A stretch of 21,790 bases of DNA from UBA1046 sp964624395. GTDB taxonomy: Bacteria; Bacillota; Clostridia; Saccharofermentanales; DTU023. Positions 7,635 through 15,626 of the stretch are shown piece after piece. The DNA is taken from assembly GCA_964624395.1 (NCBI GenBank), contig CAZUWY010000032.1:1-21790 (forward strand), read 5' to 3'. Both the position numbers and the translations under genes were made by a program. Each line of letters starts with the position of its first letter. The first letter of the stretch is position 1. Under the pieces are notes generated by a model. The model worked only from the letters and a program-made list of their open reading frames with translations. It was not told the DNA's origin and ran no database searches.

Positions 7635-8270
7635 TTAAGCGCTATAGTTCTCGAAGCGTACAAGCATCCTTTGCATTTCCTCTAAAGGAAGAATATTTGG
7701 CTGACCGAAAGTTAAAGCATGGCAGTAGATCTGACAGCAAAATTCAATCGTTTCGGCAATACTATAGGCCTCACTTAAGTTTTTACCAGCGGCAATCAGG
7801 CCGTGATTTGCCAGCAGGCAGGCTTTCTTTTCTGCCATAGCTGTGAGGACATTTTCTGCCAGTTCCACAGTGCCGAAAGGGGCATATTCGGCACAGGGAA
7901 CATCGACACCGGCTACAGCAATCAAATAATGAACCGCTGGCAATGTCTTGCCCAGGCAAGAGTAGGCACTGGCATAAACGGAGTGGCAGTGCACCAAGGC
8001 ATTTATCTGCGGCCGCTTTTGGTAGATCAGCCTGTGCATAGCTTCTTCGCTGGAAGCCTTGCCCTGCCCTCCCCTATATTTGCCGCTTTCGATCTCCAGC
8101 AAAATGATCTCTTTAAGCGTAATTTCCTCATAGCTAATCCCGCTCGGCGTTATAGCCATCAGATTGCCAGCTGCAAGGCGGGTGCTAATATTGCCGGATG
8201 TGCCTGAGGTCAGTCCCGCTTTGAACATTTTCAGGCCATAGTCAATAATTTTTTTGCTCTCTTTATCCAT
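7635..8270 (-). CDS. class II aldolase, fuculose-phosphate/5-deoxyribulose-1-phosphate aldolase-like
   Basis: The 211-residue protein matches class II (zinc) sugar-phosphate aldolases of the FucA type. Visible are TSGTSGNIS (21-29) and TPSGI for phosphate binding, the catalytic Glu in SSE (E75), and the zinc ligands H94 and H96 in VHCHS plus H156 in LANHGL. It should cleave a ketose-1-phosphate to DHAP and an aldehyde. Pairing with the convergent MtnA-type isomerase suggests the DrdA/Ald2 role: 5-deoxyribulose-1-P to DHAP plus acetaldehyde. MtnB dehydratases share the fold but, as I recall them, lack the FucA-type SSE and VHCHS motifs seen here. It lies 49 bases downstream of the Gfo/Idh/MocA gene and is probably co-transcribed with it. 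GAGG lies eight bases before the ATG. Confidence 0.88.
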   Translation of the reverse strand: MDKESKKIIDYGLKMFKAGLTSGTSGNISTRLAAGNLMAITPSGISYEEITLKEIILLEIESGKYRGGQGKASSEEAMHRLIYQKRPQINALVHCHSVYASAYSCLGKTLPAVHYLIAVAGVDVPCAEYAPFGTVELAENVLTAMAEKKACLLANHGLIAAGKNLSEAYSIAETIEFCCQIYCHALTFGQPNILPLEEMQRMLVRFENYSA

Positions 8271-8319
8271 CTCTTTTTCCTCATTTGGCGATGAAGCCTG
8301 TTTTTACCTGGAATCTGGA

Positions 8320-9453
8320 CTATTTGTGCCTGAAATCTGGTATCTCAACTGCTGTCAGTTTTCGTTCAGAGGGCGGGAAAGAGACTGTCTTGTTCTCTCT
8401 AAAAGACTGGTAGAGACTTAGCACCATAGCAACAGCATCACGGCCGCTCGCCCCGGGGGCAAGCGGCTCTCTTCCTTCCCTGACGGCATCAACAAGATCT
8501 AGGTAAATGGAGGTATGCGGATTGGTAATTTGCTTTAACCCGCCTAAGCCATATTGCTTTCTCATTTTACTAAAGCCCTTGCGCACATAGCTTAGACCGG
8601 GCGAACGACTATCTTTTAATTTAATCGCAAAACTATAACTGCCGTTTTCTATGGCGGCTTTGATGCTGCCTTTTTCAGCCTGAATGAAAAACTGGGCCTC
8701 TCTTTTATCCGCAGGTCCTGCAGTCGTGGCCTCAATAGCGAGCGGTATTCCCCCTGCTAAAATCAAACTGCCCTGGGCATAATCTTCGGCTTCAATATTA
8801 TGAGCTATGCGGGCCAGACTGGCATTGGCGCTGACAGGCAGACCCTGGCAAAGATAGCTCATCAGATCGAGAGCGTGGACAGCCTGGTTCATAAGCACAC
8901 CACCGTCTTTTGCCCAGCTGCCCCGCCAGTCTGCCTGATCGTAATAGGCCTGATCATGGCCCCAGCGCAGGGTCACAGAAGCATAGAGTATGCGTCCGAA
9001 TCTGCCGGCAGCCAGATCTTTTTGAATATTTTCAATCGCGATTATATAGCGATAAATATGGCCGACAGCAATTTTGAGCTTTTTTTCCTCTGCCAAAGAG
9101 ATAAGCTGATCGGCTTGATCTAGGTCTAAAGTGAGGGGCTTTTCCAGCAGCAGATGGCAATTGGCCTCCAGAGCTTTCCTGCCCTGGTCAAAATGACTGC
9201 CGCTGGGTGTCGTGATTGCACAAATATCCGGAGGAGATTGCTCGAGCATCTCATCCATGCTTGTAAATGCTCTAATTTTGTTTTTGAAGCCATAAGCCTT
9301 TAGTGTTTTTTCAACCTCAGCAATATTTCGCTTGACCACAGAGGTCAAAACAACTTCATTTTTCTTTTCTAAAAATCTGATCGCCTGCAAATGCTTGCCG
9401 GCCACCCTGCCCAGACCAATCAGGGCGATTGACATTATTTTTTTGCTTTCCAT
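8320..9453 (-). CDS. Gfo/Idh/MocA family NAD(P)-dependent oxidoreductase
   Basis: From the ATG at 9453 the protein has 377 residues. An upstream in-frame TTG (9459) is possible, but its spacing to the AAAAGG ribosome binding site is too short, so ATG is preferred (8 bases after AAAAGG). The N-terminal Rossmann fold shows IALIGLGRVAGKH, then the EKP motif typical of the family (in LLLEKPLT) and GHIYRY at the start of the substrate domain. Such enzymes oxidise or reduce sugars, inositols or sugar derivatives with NAD(P). The substrate is not evident. Its likely co-transcription with the class II aldolase hints at a sugar or deoxysugar substrate. A promoter with flanking CTGGCAAA/TTTGCCAG arms lies directly upstream. 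Confidence 0.87.
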   Translation of the reverse strand: MESKKIMSIALIGLGRVAGKHLQAIRFLEKKNEVVLTSVVKRNIAEVEKTLKAYGFKNKIRAFTSMDEMLEQSPPDICAITTPSGSHFDQGRKALEANCHLLLEKPLTLDLDQADQLISLAEEKKLKIAVGHIYRYIIAIENIQKDLAAGRFGRILYASVTLRWGHDQAYYDQADWRGSWAKDGGVLMNQAVHALDLMSYLCQGLPVSANASLARIAHNIEAEDYAQGSLILAGGIPLAIEATTAGPADKREAQFFIQAEKGSIKAAIENGSYSFAIKLKDSRSPGLSYVRKGFSKMRKQYGLGGLKQITNPHTSIYLDLVDAVREGREPLAPGASGRDAVAMVLSLYQSFRENKTVSFPPSERKLTAVEIPDFRHK

Positions 9454-9482
9454 CTGCAAATCCTTTTCCTAGAAGACAAATC

Positions 9483-9516
9483 CTGGCAAAAGTATAGCAT
9501 ATGCCGTGTTTGCCAG
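9483..9516 (-). promoter_or_regulatory. promoter with inverted-repeat operator for the oxidoreductase-aldolase operon
   Basis: On the - strand an extended -10 TGCTATACT (plus-strand 9491-9499) precedes the gene by about 40 bases. It is bracketed by perfect 8-base inverted arms, CTGGCAAA at 9483-9490 and TTTGCCAG at 9509-9516, spaced so that a bound dimeric regulator would cover the -10. No good -35 is visible, consistent with an extended -10 or activated promoter. Arms and -10 are seen directly; the repressor is inferred. Confidence 0.55.
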
Positions 9517-9547
9517 ATTATAAATACTATCTCCCTTAACTATTCTG

Positions 9548-9553
9548 TATAAT
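9548..9553 (+). promoter_or_regulatory. possible -10 box of the deoC-pdp operon
   Basis: TATAAT at 9548-9553 lies 48 bases before the deoC GTG. The -35 at 17 bases is poor (TACTAT). An 8-base palindrome CTGATCAG lies at 9562-9569, just downstream, where a repressor could act. This promoter would be divergent from that of the oxidoreductase gene, about 50 bases away. Confidence 0.35.
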
Positions 9554-9601
9554 TAAAATATCTGATCAGCCGGCGTAAAGATTTCTATCAGGAGGTGCCT
9601 T

Positions 9602-10255
9602 GTGGAGATAAAAAAGATGATGAAATATGTGGATCATACATTGCTAAAGCCCACTGCTGTGAGGCAGGAAATCGCACAATTGATTGATGAGGCGATTGAA
9701 TTTAGCTGCGCCTCAGTCTGTATTCCCCCCTCGCTGATTGAATATGCCAGAGATTATAGTCAGGGGCAGATTCCGCTCTGCACGGTAGTGGGCTTCCCCA
9801 ATGGCTATAACAGCACTGAGGTCAAGCTTTTTGAGGCCCAAAAGGCCATCGAGGAGGGGGCGGATGAAATAGATATGGTTATAAATCTCGGCTGGGTGAA
9901 AGAAGCTTTTTATGAAAAAGTTTACAACGAGATTAGAGCCTTGAAAGCAATCTGCCAGGACAAAATACTCAAGGTGATTATTGAATGTGTTTTGTTAAAT
10001 GAGATGGAAAAAATCGAGCTCTGCAAAATTGTTACTGCCGCAGAAGCGGATTTTATTAAGACATCAACCGGCTTTGCCGGTGGAGGTGCAACATTTTCTG
10101 ATGTTAAACTGCTGAGAAAACACTGCGGTGCTAATGTTGAGGTTAAAGCAGCCGGGGGCATATCGTCATTAGAAGATGCCCAGGAATTTGTCAGGCTGGG
10201 CGCCACGAGACTGGGGACCTCCCGCTTGGTAAAAATCGCCAGAGAGATGGCGTAG
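9602..10255 (+). CDS. deoC: deoxyribose-phosphate aldolase
   Basis: The 217-residue protein is a class I TIM-barrel aldolase cleaving 2-deoxyribose-5-phosphate to acetaldehyde and glyceraldehyde-3-phosphate. The Schiff-base lysine is K153 in FIKTSTGF, the second lysine K182 is in VKAAGGI, and the proton-relay aspartate D91 is in GADEIDMVIN. DHTLLKP (11-17) is the usual N-terminal signature. It begins with GTG, chosen because GGAGGTG (9591-9597) lies four bases upstream and the family N terminus fits. The stop is 12 bases before the nucleoside phosphorylase, giving a classical nucleoside-catabolic operon. Products enter glycolysis and acetaldehyde metabolism. Confidence 0.95.
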   Translation: MEIKKMMKYVDHTLLKPTAVRQEIAQLIDEAIEFSCASVCIPPSLIEYARDYSQGQIPLCTVVGFPNGYNSTEVKLFEAQKAIEEGADEIDMVINLGWVKEAFYEKVYNEIRALKAICQDKILKVIIECVLLNEMEKIELCKIVTAAEADFIKTSTGFAGGGATFSDVKLLRKHCGANVEVKAAGGISSLEDAQEFVRLGATRLGTSRLVKIAREMA

Positions 10256-10267
10256 AGGGATCCTTTT

Positions 10268-11641
10268 ATGAATATGGTCGATCTAATCTTAAAAAAACGC
10301 GGCGGAGGGATTCTCTCCCGCCCGGAGCTAGAGTATTTCATCGCTGAATATGTCAAGGGCAATATCCCGGATTACCAGGCGGCAGCTCTCTTGATGGCGA
10401 TCTGGTTTAGAGGGATGAATGCTGAAGAGACCGGGGATCTGACCATGGTAATGGCAGACAGCGGCGATAGAGTTGACCTCTCTTCTATCCCCGGCATAAA
10501 AGTCGACAAGCATTCAACCGGAGGAGTGGGAGATAAGACAACAATGATTGTTGCTCCCATAGTTGCAGCCTGTGGAGTTCCGGTGGCTAAAATGTCCGGC
10601 AGAGGGCTGGGATATTCCGGCGGCACCATCGATAAACTGGAGTCAATCCCAGGCCTTTCCACTACAATGCCCATAGCCGATTTTTTGGCCCAGATTAAAG
10701 AGATCGGGCTGGGAATTGCCGGCCAGACTGCTGATCTTGCCCCTGCCGACAAGATGCTCTATGCCCTGCGCGATGTCACCGGCACTGTCGATCAGGCCTC
10801 TTTGATTGCCTCTAGCATCATGTCAAAAAAGATTGCCTCAGGTGCAGACAAGATAGTGCTTGACGTCAAAGCCGGCAGCGGCGCTTTTATGAAAACTGTT
10901 GCAGAGGCGGCAGAACTTGCTGAGATTATGGTGCAGATCGCAGAGCATGCTGGTTTAGAGGCAGTAGCCTTGGTCACAGATATGGACCGGCCCTTAGGCC
11001 TGATGATCGGCAACCTTCTGGAAGTAAAGGAGGCAGTGGGCCTTTTGCAGGGCGAGGGCGAGGAAGATCTGCAGGAGATTTGCAATCTTCTGGCCGCCAA
11101 TATGCTCTTGCTGGCGGGCAAGGGCGATTTGCCAGCTTGTCAAAAACTGGCCCGAGAGGCCGTAGCCAGCGGCAGAGCCCTAGAAAAGCTGGCCCTGATG
11201 GTAGAGGCTCAGGGCGGAGACCCTGAGTATATTAGAGGCAAAAAAAGATTTCCTACGGCCAAAAATTGTACGCGCTTAACTGCGGCTGCCTCAGGTTATA
11301 TTCATTCTATCCGCACGGATGATCTAGGGCGCGCAGCAGTCCTTTTGGGAGCCGGCCGGCTGAAAAAGGAAGCTGAGATCGATCCTCTGGCAGGCCTTGT
11401 CCTCGAGAAGAAAACCGGCGATTATGTTAGAGAGGGGGATTTATTGGCAAATCTCCATTATAATAGGGTGAAATCCGAGACAGAAATTATTGATCTGGTC
11501 TCCTCCTCCTTTATAATTAAAGAGGAAAAAATTCAAGCAAGGCCGCTCATCCTGGCCAGAATAAGCAGCGAGGGGCAGGAATTATACGAAGAGAGCAGCT
11601 TGATGGCCGCTGGAAATAGTATTCTCGCCACTAGCCATTGA
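10268..11641 (+). CDS. pdp: pyrimidine-nucleoside phosphorylase
   Basis: The 457-residue protein belongs to the thymidine/pyrimidine nucleoside phosphorylase family (usual length about 430-440). The N-terminal MVDLI.KKR motif is followed by the phosphate-binding KHSTGGVGDKT (81-91) and the family signature SGRGLGYSGGTIDKLE (110-125). It phosphorolyses uridine, thymidine and deoxyuridine to the base and (deoxy)ribose-1-phosphate. After phosphopentomutase (not in the window), the deoxy-sugar feeds DeoC encoded just upstream. Start: ATG with an AGAGGG site overlapping the deoC end. Firmicute Pdp enzymes accept both uridine and thymidine, so pdp is preferred over deoA, but the sequence does not settle this. 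Confidence 0.93.
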   Translation: MNMVDLILKKRGGGILSRPELEYFIAEYVKGNIPDYQAAALLMAIWFRGMNAEETGDLTMVMADSGDRVDLSSIPGIKVDKHSTGGVGDKTTMIVAPIVAACGVPVAKMSGRGLGYSGGTIDKLESIPGLSTTMPIADFLAQIKEIGLGIAGQTADLAPADKMLYALRDVTGTVDQASLIASSIMSKKIASGADKIVLDVKAGSGAFMKTVAEAAELAEIMVQIAEHAGLEAVALVTDMDRPLGLMIGNLLEVKEAVGLLQGEGEEDLQEICNLLAANMLLLAGKGDLPACQKLAREAVASGRALEKLALMVEAQGGDPEYIRGKKRFPTAKNCTRLTAAASGYIHSIRTDDLGRAAVLLGAGRLKKEAEIDPLAGLVLEKKTGDYVREGDLLANLHYNRVKSETEIIDLVSSSFIIKEEKIQARPLILARISSEGQELYEESSLMAAGNSILATSH

Positions 11642-11668
11642 GCAGCGGGCAACAAGAAAGGTTAATCT

Positions 11669-13420
11669 ATGAAGAAAAAGAATTTAATTATCTACTATAT
11701 TGTTTTAATCCTGGTGTTATTTTTGTGGTGGTATTTTACTTTGATGCCCCTCAATTTTCGAGATCCGGCTTTCTTTTTTACTTTTATTATTGTTTCTTTT
11801 CTCTTTATTTTACCCTTTGTCGGCTTGTTTGCCTTTCGAGCATTTAGATCGGTGGAAAAGGATCCTCTTGCAGGTGAAGATGAAGATGAAGTGTATCGTG
11901 AGCAAACCGGTCCTTTCGGTATTCGCTTCCGCACACGAGTGGCCAAGAGTCCCAGCAGCCCCAGGCAACAGTTCGACCGACTGGCCAAGGGCCTGCGCAA
12001 GGGCAGCCGCCTGCTCTGGATCCCTATCCTCCTTTTTGTCCTTTATCTGATCTTGCATCTGACGGGGGCCAAGTTTTTCCGAGCGCGCGATTATGCCCAT
12101 CTGATCAACAAAGTGGAAGGCGATTTTGCTCAAGATGTCTATGAAATAGAGTTTTATGACATCCCGACGGTTGACCGCGATACTGCCAGCCGGCTTGGCA
12201 ATAAGAGAATGGGGGAAATGGCCGATCTGGTCTCCCAATTTGATGTGACTGACGAGTATACGCAGATTAACTACAAGGGGCGTCCCACCCGTGTGACCCC
12301 CCTTCGCTATGTCGATTTCTTCAAATGGTATAACAATCAAAAAGATGGTCTCCCCCGCCTGGTTATTGTCGACCTTATTTCCGGCGAGGTGACCATGAAA
12401 CAGATTGCAAACGGGATGAAATACTCAGATAACGATTATTTCTTCCGCTATATCAAGCGGCATCTGCGCTTCAAATATCCGACTGCCATCTTGGGCGAAG
12501 AGCGCTTTGAAATTGATGAGGAAGGCACGCCCTTCTGGATAGCGCCAGTCTTAAAACCGCAGGTTGGCTGGTTTGATGGCCTTGATGTCGCAGAGGTCAT
12601 CTTATGCAATGCCATTACCGGAGAGACGAGCAAAGTGCCGGTCGAAGACTGTCCGGTCTGGGCCGACTGTATTTACCCCTCTGAACTTATTATCCAGCAA
12701 TTGGATTGGAATGGACTTTACCAGGACGGCTTTTTCAACTCCCTGATCGGTCAGAAAGGCGTTTTGCGCACAACCCAGGGCTATAATTATCTGGCCCTCT
12801 ACGACGATGTCTATCTTTATACCGGCATTACCTCAGTGGCCAGTGATTCTTCCAATCTCGGCTTTGTTCTGGTCAATTTGCGCACCAAGGACACGAAATT
12901 TTACCCGGTGTCTTCAGCGGACGAATATTCTGCCATGGACTCTGCCGAAGGGGCGGTGCAAGAAAAACGCTACCGTTCCACCTTCCCCATTTTGCTGAAT
13001 GTGGGCAATGAGCCGACCTACTGCATGGCTTTGAAAGATGATGCCCAGCTGGTCAAGATGTATGCTCTGGTCAATGCCAAGAACTACCAGGTGACTGCCA
13101 CAGGCTTTTCAATCCGTGAAGCTCTGGCAAACTACCAGCTAAGACTTGCTGGCCGACTTCAGACTGATGATGACCAACCGGCACAAGATCAAACTCCGAT
13201 TGAAATAGAGGGTGTTTTAGCAGATGTCCAAAGCCTGGTGATGGAAGGAAATACCTATTACTATCTGCTGATCGAAGGGCACGATGAGATCTTGTCAGCC
13301 CAGATCTCTGTCTCCCAATATCTGCCCTTCCTCAAGATTGGTGAGAAACTGAGCCTAGTCTGCGAAGGAGGAGATATCCCCGCCGGTAGCCCCAGGCATG
13401 TCATCTCTATTAAGAGATAA
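11669..13420 (+). CDS. conserved membrane protein of unknown function with a large C-terminal domain
   Basis: I do not recognise a characterised family for this 583-residue protein, though I associate similar long proteins with Clostridia. Three hydrophobic segments are visible (about 5-23, 35-56 and 116-132), separated by a charged loop with an acidic patch (GEDEDEV, about 69-75) and a basic stretch (about 85-113). The remaining 450 residues form a soluble region, probably extracytoplasmic, rich in aromatic residues. The segments MGEMADLVSQF and YTQINYKGRPTRVTPLRY (about 181-214) look conserved-domain-like, and two cysteines (about 328 and 334) could pair. The final 75 residues look like a separate small beta domain after a DDQPAQDQTP linker. 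It starts 27 bases after pdp with an AAAGG site, so it may be the third gene of the deoC operon. It ends at a strong terminator. Confidence 0.8.
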   Translation: MKKKNLIIYYIVLILVLFLWWYFTLMPLNFRDPAFFFTFIIVSFLFILPFVGLFAFRAFRSVEKDPLAGEDEDEVYREQTGPFGIRFRTRVAKSPSSPRQQFDRLAKGLRKGSRLLWIPILLFVLYLILHLTGAKFFRARDYAHLINKVEGDFAQDVYEIEFYDIPTVDRDTASRLGNKRMGEMADLVSQFDVTDEYTQINYKGRPTRVTPLRYVDFFKWYNNQKDGLPRLVIVDLISGEVTMKQIANGMKYSDNDYFFRYIKRHLRFKYPTAILGEERFEIDEEGTPFWIAPVLKPQVGWFDGLDVAEVILCNAITGETSKVPVEDCPVWADCIYPSELIIQQLDWNGLYQDGFFNSLIGQKGVLRTTQGYNYLALYDDVYLYTGITSVASDSSNLGFVLVNLRTKDTKFYPVSSADEYSAMDSAEGAVQEKRYRSTFPILLNVGNEPTYCMALKDDAQLVKMYALVNAKNYQVTATGFSIREALANYQLRLAGRLQTDDDQPAQDQTPIEIEGVLADVQSLVMEGNTYYYLLIEGHDEILSAQISVSQYLPFLKIGEKLSLVCEGGDIPAGSPRHVISIKR

Positions 13421-13485
13421 TAAGAGATCCAGCTTGAATCGGCTTCTGATCAATACTTGAGCTTAATATCTAACTGATGACAAAG

Positions 13486-13520
13486 CGAGCGGCCAGAAAT
13501 TTTCCTAGCCGCTCGTTTTA
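13486..13520 (+). terminator. intrinsic terminator after the 583-residue membrane protein gene
   Basis: A perfect 8-base G+C-rich stem (CGAGCGGC at 13486-13493, GCCGCTCG at 13508-13515) is followed by TTTTATCTTT. It lies 65 bases after the stop and should end the deoC-pdp-membrane-protein transcript. The rest of the 13421-13646 gap holds only a weaker TCAAGAG/CTCTTGA stem (13598-13604, 13614-13620) that may terminate pckG from the other side. Confidence 0.85.
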
Positions 13521-13646
13521 TCTTTGGATTGATTTAATTCTTTAAGTTTTTTTGATCTCAAACTTAGCTTTTAGAGATAAAATTTAGCAGATCCTCTTCA
13601 AGAGATAGGCTGCCTCTTGATCAGCCATTTTGGGCAGCTGCTATGC

Positions 13647-15449
13647 TTATTCTTTCGCCTGGTTGAGGCGCTCTTCCAGGGCTTCAAGCTCTGTCCAGAG
13701 CTCAGCAGGCATTCTTGAGCCGTAGGAAGCAAAACTCTCCCTGATTGAAGCGATTTCCTCCTGCCATTCAGACTGATCGATCGACAGAATATTTTCTAGC
13801 TCCTCTTGATCAAGATCTAGTTCAGTCAGATCAAAATCTTCCGCTAAAGGTGTATAGCCAATCGCCAGCTTGTTTGCTTTGCCCTTGCCTTCACAGCGTT
13901 CTACGATCCACTTGAGCACGTGAATATTGTCGCCAAAGCCGGGCCAGACAAATCTGCCTTGATCGTCTTTTCTAAACCAGTTGACAGAAAAGAGTAAGGG
14001 CAGCTTGTCTGGATCAGTTCTTTCTTCCAGCTTGAGCCAGTGCTTGAAATAATCCCCGATATGGTAGCCTAGGAAAGGCAGCATGGCAAAGGGGTCTCTT
14101 CTGACCTGGCCGATTTTGTCAGAGATGACAGCAGAAGTGATAGCAGATCCCATAATACCGCCCATAAAAACGCCGTGCTGCCAGGAAAGACTCTGGTAGA
14201 CCAGAGGAATGGTGTCGGATCTTCTGCCGCCCACTAAAATTGCATCGATGGGTACGCCCTGGGGAGCATCCCATTCTTGAGCGATAGAAGGTGCCTGCTC
14301 GGCCCTAACAGTGAAACGGGCATTGGGATGAGAGGCTTTGCTTCCCTTGCCTGCAGTCCAGTCTTCTCCCTGCCAGTCCAGCAGATGATCCGGTGCGGGC
14401 TTGTCCATCCCTTCCCACCAGATATCTCCCTCGTCGGTTAGAGCTGTATTAGTGAAAATCGTGTCGTATTCGACCGACTTCATCGCATTGTAGTTTGACT
14501 TATAGGAGGTGCCCGGAGCAACTCCGAAATAACCAGCCTCAGGATTGATAGCCCAGAGACGACCATCTTCGCCCAGGCGCAGCCAGGCGATATCGTCGCC
14601 GATTGTTTCTGCCTTCCAGCCGGGCAGACTTGGATTGATCATAGCCAGATTTGTTTTGCCGCAGGCGGAGGGAAAGGCACCGCAGATATGGTAGCTTTTA
14701 CCTTCAGGCGATGTTAGTTTCAAGATCAGCATGTGCTCGGCCAGCCAGCCTTCATCGCGGGCGATTACGGAAGCTATGCGCAGGGCAAAGCATTTTTTCC
14801 CCAGCAGTGCATTGCCACCGTAACCGGAGCCAAAGGACCAGATTTCACGCGTTTCAGGGAAATGGGAAATAAATTTCTTTTCCATCGGGGCACAGGGCCA
14901 GAGCATGTCCTCCTGCCCTTCTTCCAGGGGATAGCCGACTGAATGTAAAGCAGCCACATAGGGCTCTCCGTTATTAATTCGTTCGAGAGTCTCCTGGCCG
15001 ACCCTGGTCATGATATGCATATTGACCACAACATAGGCGCTGTCCGTGATCTCGATTCCCAGCCTTGAAGCCGGAGAAGACAGCGGGCCCAGGCAATAGG
15101 GAATAATATACATTGTTCTCCCCTTCATCGAGCCTTTGTACAAATCCGACATGGTCTTTTTTAGCTCGACCGGGTCGATCCAGTTATTGGTCGGTCCCGC
15201 CTCATCTTCAGTCAGAGAAGAGATGAAAGTTCTATCTTCCACTCTGGCGACATCGGAAGGGTCGGAGCGAAAGAGGAAGCTGCCCGGTCTAAGCTCGGGA
15301 TTTAAAGGAATAGCTGCACCCCTTGCTACCTCCTTTTGCAGCAGACGGTTATACTCTTCCTTGGAACCGTCACAAAGATAGACATCAGCGGGGGTCAGAT
15401 GTTCGATTAGCTCGTCCAGCCATTGTTTCAGTTTATTATTTGTAATCAT
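13647..15449 (-). CDS. pckG: phosphoenolpyruvate carboxykinase (GTP)
   Basis: The 600-residue protein matches the GTP-dependent PEPCK family (about 600-620 residues), not the about 530-residue ATP-dependent type. Diagnostic motifs are SGYGGNALLGKK (208-219), the P-loop FPSACGKTNLAM (259-270) with the family cysteine, the metal/nucleotide motif ETIGDDIAWL (281-290), GGRRSDTIPLVYQS and the late WFRKD...WPGFGDN region. It interconverts oxaloacetate plus GTP with PEP plus CO2 plus GDP in the cytoplasm. The gene is alone on the - strand, divergent from the malic enzyme with facing promoters in a 177-base gap, which suggests coordinated control of the C3/C4 node. A GTP-type enzyme is less common than the ATP type in Firmicutes, so transfer or a lineage-specific choice is possible. 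Confidence 0.95.
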   Translation of the reverse strand: MITNNKLKQWLDELIEHLTPADVYLCDGSKEEYNRLLQKEVARGAAIPLNPELRPGSFLFRSDPSDVARVEDRTFISSLTEDEAGPTNNWIDPVELKKTMSDLYKGSMKGRTMYIIPYCLGPLSSPASRLGIEITDSAYVVVNMHIMTRVGQETLERINNGEPYVAALHSVGYPLEEGQEDMLWPCAPMEKKFISHFPETREIWSFGSGYGGNALLGKKCFALRIASVIARDEGWLAEHMLILKLTSPEGKSYHICGAFPSACGKTNLAMINPSLPGWKAETIGDDIAWLRLGEDGRLWAINPEAGYFGVAPGTSYKSNYNAMKSVEYDTIFTNTALTDEGDIWWEGMDKPAPDHLLDWQGEDWTAGKGSKASHPNARFTVRAEQAPSIAQEWDAPQGVPIDAILVGGRRSDTIPLVYQSLSWQHGVFMGGIMGSAITSAVISDKIGQVRRDPFAMLPFLGYHIGDYFKHWLKLEERTDPDKLPLLFSVNWFRKDDQGRFVWPGFGDNIHVLKWIVERCEGKGKANKLAIGYTPLAEDFDLTELDLDQEELENILSIDQSEWQEEIASIRESFASYGSRMPAELWTELEALEERLNQAKE

Positions 15450-15504
15450 AGAAGGTCACTCAATCCTTTATAAATATAATAGATGGTAGCACTATAAAGA
15501 AACA

Positions 15505-15533
15505 ATTATCAAACTAATTCAATTAATTGGCAA
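15505..15533 (-). promoter_or_regulatory. candidate sigma-A promoter of pckG
   Basis: On the - strand TTGCCA (plus-strand 15528-15533) is followed after exactly 17 bases by GATAAT (plus-strand 15505-15510). That is about 55 bases upstream of the pckG ATG at 15449, in the divergent gap with the malic enzyme. Confidence 0.55.
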
Positions 15534-15553
15534 CTATTGCGGCTCAGTAGTTT

Positions 15554-15582
15554 TTGGACTTAGTTTTTGTTTAAGATATAAT
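15554..15582 (+). promoter_or_regulatory. sigma-A promoter of the malic enzyme-ABC transporter operon
   Basis: TTGGAC (15554-15559), a 17-base spacer and a perfect TATAAT (15577-15582) lie 44 bases before the malic enzyme ATG. This is the best promoter match in the window. It is back-to-back with the pckG promoter, about 20 bases apart, so one regulator could act on both. Confidence 0.75.
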
Positions 15583-15626
15583 TAGCAATTGCATTAGTAT
15601 TTTATTTCCTACTGGAGGATTCAAAT

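Noticed and set aside
8302..8334. Imperfect 12-base direct repeat (CCTGGAATCTGG and CCTGAAATCTGG) at the end of the oxidoreductase gene
   Set aside because: Two short copies overlapping the coding end with no further copies seen; probably chance or a small local duplication.
10372..11121. Long - strand open frames opposite pdp
   Set aside because: Shadow frames of a confidently assigned enzyme gene; low-complexity Ser/Pro/Ala-rich translation and no ribosome binding site considered convincing.
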